The translations under genes were made by a program, and so were the position numbers. Of a stretch of DNA of 64,000 nt, positions 59,687 through 64,000 are shown one piece after another. The notes below the pieces were generated by a model, which was given only the letters and a program-made list of their open reading frames with translations, had not been told where the DNA came from and did no database searches. Origin of the DNA: Buddleja alternifolia (Eukaryota > Streptophyta > Magnoliopsida > Lamiales > Scrophulariaceae); contig CM033391.1 of NCBI GenBank assembly GCA_019426215.1, positions 4,762,708-4,826,707 of the forward strand, given 5' to 3'. Within the stretch, counting starts at the first letter, position 1, and each line of letters begins with the position of its first letter.

Positions 59687-59863
59687 GGCGGTGGCAGTGC
59701 AGTTCAATTTTTTAACACTAATTTTGAAACCAAATCGCATAGGGCGGTGCAGTTTTTATTTGAATTTTAAACCACGGTTTGCTTAGAAAATTGACAAAAA
59801 CGGTGCGATTCTGTGTGGTACGGTCAGTTCGGTGCGATTTTTCAAAATCAATGTTCACCCCTA
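58728..59863. mobile_element. Non-autonomous hAT element (copy 2, intact ends)
   Basis: Ends TAGGAATGATCG and, inverted, TAGGGGTGAAC. Exact 8-bp duplication GGGTAAAT at 58720-58727 and 59864-59871. 1136 bp, no transposase. It keeps about 670 bp of interior (58780-59450) that is missing from copy 1 at 1100-3632. Confidence 0.85.
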
Positions 59864-60437
59864 GGGTAAATCACAATGGGCTTAAAAGGAAACAACAACA
59901 ACAACAATAATAATAATTAAAAAAAAAAAAAACCATGAACTCAGTCCTTATAAGAACGGTGACACTCATATAATTGTTTCCATCAACAGCTCCAGACTTC
60001 TTCAAATTAACCGGGGATAATTGCATCAACCTCCCTTGAACTTTAAACAATTAGCATCTACACCCCTCACTTTTAGTATATTGATATAGACCTCCCTTTC
60101 TTCAACTTTTTCATGAAATTTACTACTTAAAGACTAAAATACCCTCTATTGTTGAGCTAACATATTGAATTATACTTAAAAATTTGAAAAAAAATGTCTA
60201 AGTAGCATTAGATGACATTGTAATAAAGTATTAAAAAAAACCATCCAAGATTAAAAAAATTCTAAAAATGTGTCTCTAAATATTTTGAGCCTTAAATTAA
60301 TCAAATAACCATCGGCTACTTTTCTTAACTGAAATAATAAAAAGGATAATAACAACTTAAACCTAGGACTATAGTATAAATAAATTATAAATTCATGAAA
60401 TATAATATAACTAAGAAAGTTTCGAATATATATAAAA

Positions 60438-60694
60438 GGGAAAATTGCATTTTTCATACCATAATCGACCCTCTGTCCACTTTTCCATTATTTTTCTAAC
60501 AGTAGTCCACAGTGTTCATATAATGTTTTCTAACGGCCACGTGACAATCATGTGTGGACTTCCGTTAGAAAACCAACGGAAGTATGAAAAGTGAGACAAA
60601 ATGGCAAATATTGTATGAACAGTGAGGTTTGTAAAATATATGATACCAAAAGTGGACAGAGGGTCAATTATGGTATGAAAAATGCAATTTTTCC
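60438..60694. mobile_element. MITE with ~47-bp inverted ends and exact 9-bp TSD
   Basis: The left end GGGAAAATTGCATTTTTCAT and the right end (inverted GGAAAAATTGCATTTTTCAT) match over about 47 bp. The exact 9-bp duplication TATATAAAA lies at 60429-60437 and 60695-60703. The paralogous segment has the empty site at about 4121-4135. The size and 9-bp duplication fit a Mutator-like MITE. Confidence 0.85.
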
Positions 60695-60797
60695 TATATA
60701 AAAATATATACAATGAATTGGACTTAATTGAAAGAAAAGAAAAACTCAAAGTATCACCATACATATTCAATTCTAAATATGAAATTATATCAAATAT

Positions 60798-62369
60798 TGT
60801 TAGGTATATGCCCTAGATGCCAATGAGGACAAATAGATTGTATATGGTATTCAATTATGTTGTACAAACTGATAATTAATAAAGGCAATTATTATTCTGT
60901 TCATGTAAAACTTCATGGCATCAATAAGTATTGAACAAATAGTCCATGTGTATCGAAGTTGACTCTTCACCCTTTATGGAATAAAGAAGTGGCACGGGGA
61001 GAGTCTTATTCCTGATCACTTAAAAGGGTTCGCTAGTCAAGAAATCTTAATAGGGCATTAAGATTTGACTTGTATGACACATGCTTTGACAAGGAGTGTC
61101 AGTCGAACACTATGGGATAGTGAGAACACGTGTCATACATTATTAATGACATTGATATATTCCAACACGGCTCGCAGTAATCCGATCACATGGGTATTTA
61201 CTCTGTGACTGTTAATGATTGGATTACTGGCCATAATAGTATGCGTTAGCCTTAGACCTGAGGGTTCATGATCAATGTACTTGTACTATTGAATCTGTTA
61301 CTAGAGTAGTTAGGCCCAACTCACCCTTTGGTGGGGCCGACCTCAAAGTGCGATCTCAATGAGTCAAGTAGCACTTGTTCAGTGATCACCAAGATGGGAT
61401 TCACTGTCCCGATAGAAAATGAGAAAGCATCATGTGCGATCATAGGCATAAGAAACTATAAGTCTTTGGCCAAAGCAATGAAACTAACTCATATGGGACA
61501 TGGAGGGTAGTTTGGTAATTTTATCATAATGCACAGTATCAAGTTTAGTGAGTTTGACATAAACCATGACTCTCACTTGATCGGGATACGTCAGTGAAAG
61601 GCTTATATACATATGGTATTTATGGTCCAGAGGTTCGTAAATAATCCGTTCATTTCGTACTCAATTGGGTTATGATGTGAGTCCACGGGACTGGCTAGGT
61701 GACACTCACATCCTTTGGTTATTCCTCACATTGCCAATTGAGACGAACCTAAAGAGTCGCGCTATAAGAAACGAACAGGATGTCTTTTTGTGTTAATCTT
61801 TTAGAAACATATAATTAATTGGACGCATTGATTTATTGGTTAAATCAATAAATTAAATATTTAATTTAATTAGATTAAATTAAATTAATTAATATATATT
61901 GGATTTAAATGGGATTTAAATTAAATATATATTAAAAGGTGGACCAAGTTGTCTGGGCCAACTTAAAGCCCACCCACGTCCAAAAGGAGCCCTAGGGGGC
62001 GGCCACCATAGAGTCCAAGGAGACACCAACTTATTACTTTAACTCTAATGCTAACAAGTCATTGTAACCCTAGTTGCATAACACACAAAAAGAAGAAGGA
62101 ATCCTATCACAAAATTCACGCCCTAGCCGCCATCATCAAGAGGGAGAATTTTGGAGATCTTTGGAAGGCTAGTTTCACGTGGATCTTTGGAGACAGGAGC
62201 TCAGAGAGTTGCTATTACGCAAATTCAAGATACGAAATTGATAAGGTAAATCAATTTCATTTGGTTTTTTGAAAACTATTAAAATCATCAAATCCCGTTA
62301 AAGTGATCCACCCTTAGGAATCCTAAAATTTTCTTCCGCTGCGTTTTTCGCTCTAGAGGATTCCTAACA
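60798..62369. mobile_element. Solo LTR, Angela/BARE-like Copia type
   Basis: 1572 bp with TGTTAGG..CCTAACA ends and the exact 5-bp duplication AATAT (60793-60797 and 62370-62374). The start (GTATATGCCCTAGATGCC) resembles the LTR start of the Angela/BARE-1 Copia group, and TTCCGCTGCGTTTTTCG lies near the end. No internal region is present, so this is the product of recombination between the two LTRs of a full element. The paralogous segment has the exact pre-insertion sequence at about 4213-4229. Confidence 0.85.
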
Positions 62370-62745
62370 AATATAATATGAGAAAGTGTACTAAACAAAT
62401 TGATTGAATATTGACATATAAGTAATAAGTGATATCACAAATAAAAATAGCACATTAAGTATTTGTACACAAAAACTAGTTATGAAATTAGAAAATATTT
62501 TTTTTAATAATTTAGAGTTAACGAGTTTAAAGTTATTTCTAGAATTATCGTTTCTTTCTTTTGAAAAAAAAAGTTATTTCTAGAAATTCTTTATTTTAGG
62601 AGTTTTATTATTTGGTTTTATTTCATTTAATGTCATTTTGACAGTTTTCATTCAATTAAACATTTTTAGCTCAAATATGAAGGGTGTTATAATCATTAAT
62701 TTGTAAATTTGATGAAAAAAGTGAAAAAGAGGTAGCCATTACCAA

Positions 62746-63570
62746 TCTAACCCCTATATAAATGTGTGAATAACTCAATTTTTTGTTCCATTGTGAAAAG
62801 ACTTTCATGCCCACCCTTACTATTAATAATTAATTATTAAGTAAAAGAATCCTTTAGGAGTCCGAAACCATTTAGTAGTATTTGAAATTGTTTTAGTAGT
62901 TGAAAACTCTTTAATTATTATTGATAAAAAAGAAAATATGTTAGTAACAAGACACTATTTAATATAAGAACAAAGAAGATTTTTACCCACAACCACCAAC
63001 AAAGAAGAAGAAAATTTTTGCACCCACTACCAATATTTCAACTTAAACATAAACTTGGTTATTAATTTTGATAATCTTAAATTCTATTAACATTTTTAGT
63101 ATTGAGTAATTAGCAGTAAATTGTTATAGTGTCGGATTACTACTTTGAGTGAGTTAATTTGAAGATTAAAAAAATAATTTAAAAAATTATGCCTTATTCT
63201 GATATAAAAAAGAAGTAATAACTGTGAGACATAGACGCATATTCTGGGATATATGAATCATTTTCTTATACAAAAACATTTACTAATTGTTCATTGTTAT
63301 GGAATATAACATGTTTTTACAATAGAATTATCAATATATATCTGAAAGTTTGTACGTGCTTGAAATTATTAGAATAATATCAAATATAAAATAAAATAAA
63401 ATTTAAGAATAAACTCATATAAGTACTTTTAGTGTGAAAATATGATATATTTTGTACTTAGTTCAAAAGAACTCACAAACACGAGTGTTCTTATGTAATA
63501 TGATGTCTACAGTTATTTTAAAAAATTGGTATCAGCACTCCATATTATTATAATGGCACTCCACTTACTT
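62746..63570 (+). other. Possible Helitron-like 5' end and AT-rich DNA
   Basis: TCTAACCCCTATATAAATGTG at 62746 followed by CCATTGTGAAAAGAC resembles the Helitron 5' ends at 24411 and 38599. No 3' terminus was found, so this is tentative. The rest is AT-rich without genes. Text with GGCACTCCA-type ends near 63535-63570 resembles the MITE at 8864. Confidence 0.35.
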
Positions 63571-63574
63571 TTTG

Positions 63575-64000
63575 TAACACCCCGCCCCTTTATTTTATAT
63601 AATTATCAATTAAGCTATTATTAAATAGAATATATAAATATATATATATATAGATATTACCAACTTATTTAAAATGATATATTAGAATCAACTAAAATCT
63701 AGGGATATAACTTGGTTACAACCCTACATCTAAGTTGTTGTTATCAAATCCTAACAAAAATTTAACTCTAACAACTTGAAGCTTATCCAAACTCTTTTAA
63801 TGCATTATCAGTAATAATTATATTTATATATAGATGTATCTTTCTACTTGTTTTCTCAATTAAATAATGAATTTTCGGATATATTAATTAACACATGATT
63901 TAGATGAGCATATTACCTCAAATCTACCAAATCTAGTGGATTTAAGTCTATCTCATCATATCTAACCCCTTAGGGACTTAGAAATCTACTCAAACTCTTC
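63575..64000. mobile_element. Probable start of an LTR running off the window
   Basis: TGTAACACCCCGCCCC at 63575 is a very common start of plant Gypsy LTRs. The remaining ~425 bp are AT-rich and non-coding. The element's other parts would lie beyond the window edge, so this cannot be confirmed. Confidence 0.4.

Larger units (their letters stand above)
58478..62735. repeat. Duplicated segment, copy 2 (paralog of 785-4592)
   Basis: Direct-orientation paralog of the segment at the start of the window. It begins after a T-run at about 58470, where the truncated Copia element ends. It carries the shared hAT element (58728-59863), the left end of the shared Mutator-like element (60013), a private MITE (60438-60694) and a private solo LTR (60798-62369). 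Homology ends near 62735, just before a Helitron-like 5' end at 62746. Confidence 0.8.
60013..62735. mobile_element. Mutator-like element, left part only (copy 2)
   Basis: Begins GGGGATAATTGCATCAACC at 60013, as in copy 1 at 3764. The right terminal repeat is not found because the homology is cut off near 62735. It is interrupted by the MITE at 60438 and the solo LTR at 60798. Confidence 0.6.

Noticed and set aside
61328..62272. Short + strand ORFs (61328-61510, 62048-62272)
   Set aside because: They lie inside the solo LTR and have no recognisable domain.

Overview
The window looks like gene-poor, AT-rich nuclear DNA of a dicot plant. It has multi-exon genes with GT..AG introns, plant-type Copia and Gypsy elements, Helitrons, hAT, Mutator-like and Tourist-like non-autonomous elements, and a tRNA-derived SINE. 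The one intact host gene is a TPS-a type sesquiterpene synthase whose seven-exon structure is typical of angiosperms. An asterid (perhaps Lamiales) source is only a guess from the style of the protein. No rRNA, tRNA gene, CRISPR array or bacterial operon was seen.

Layout. 1-6.1 kb: a Gypsy-LTR-like stretch, then copy 1 of a duplicated segment carrying nested hAT and Mutator-like elements. 6.1-12.3 kb: intergenic AT-rich DNA with small elements; a hAT element ends 36 bp before the TATA box of the terpene synthase. 12.4-15.5 kb: the terpene synthase on the + strand. 16.1-25.2 kb: a head-to-tail train of abutting Helitron-like elements on the - strand, one of them split by a Copia element (18779-23745, TSD GTTGA). 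25.2-29 kb: little recognisable apart from an LTR-like stretch. 29-41.7 kb: a rearranged cluster in which an unidentified acidic ORF, an RNase H-like fragment and an unidentified two-exon fragment occur in inverted copies around a 1.3-kb-arm palindrome centred near 37.5 kb. 42.9-46 kb: a SINE, an isolated terminal exon of HMG-CoA reductase, a Mutator-like element that may have captured foreign sequence, and a Gypsy gag fragment. 46.5-47.1 kb: a Tourist-like MITE. 49.6-54.4 kb: a second Copia element (TSD TCAAC). 56.6-57.1 kb: two exons of a RETICULATA-RELATED gene. 57.4-58.5 kb: a truncated third Copia element. 58.5-62.7 kb: copy 2 of the duplicated segment, carrying an Angela/BARE-like solo LTR and a MITE, both with empty sites in copy 1. 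63.6 kb to the end: probable start of a Gypsy LTR.

How it fits together. The terpene synthase is probably the only gene still able to make its product. HMG-CoA reductase supplies precursors in the same cytosolic mevalonate/sesquiterpene route, but only its last exon is present and its C-terminus is frameshifted, so I read it as debris rather than as a working cluster partner. Everything else is mobile DNA and gene fragments. Because several insertions have matching target-site duplications and empty sites in paralogous copies inside this window, their relative order can be worked out directly.
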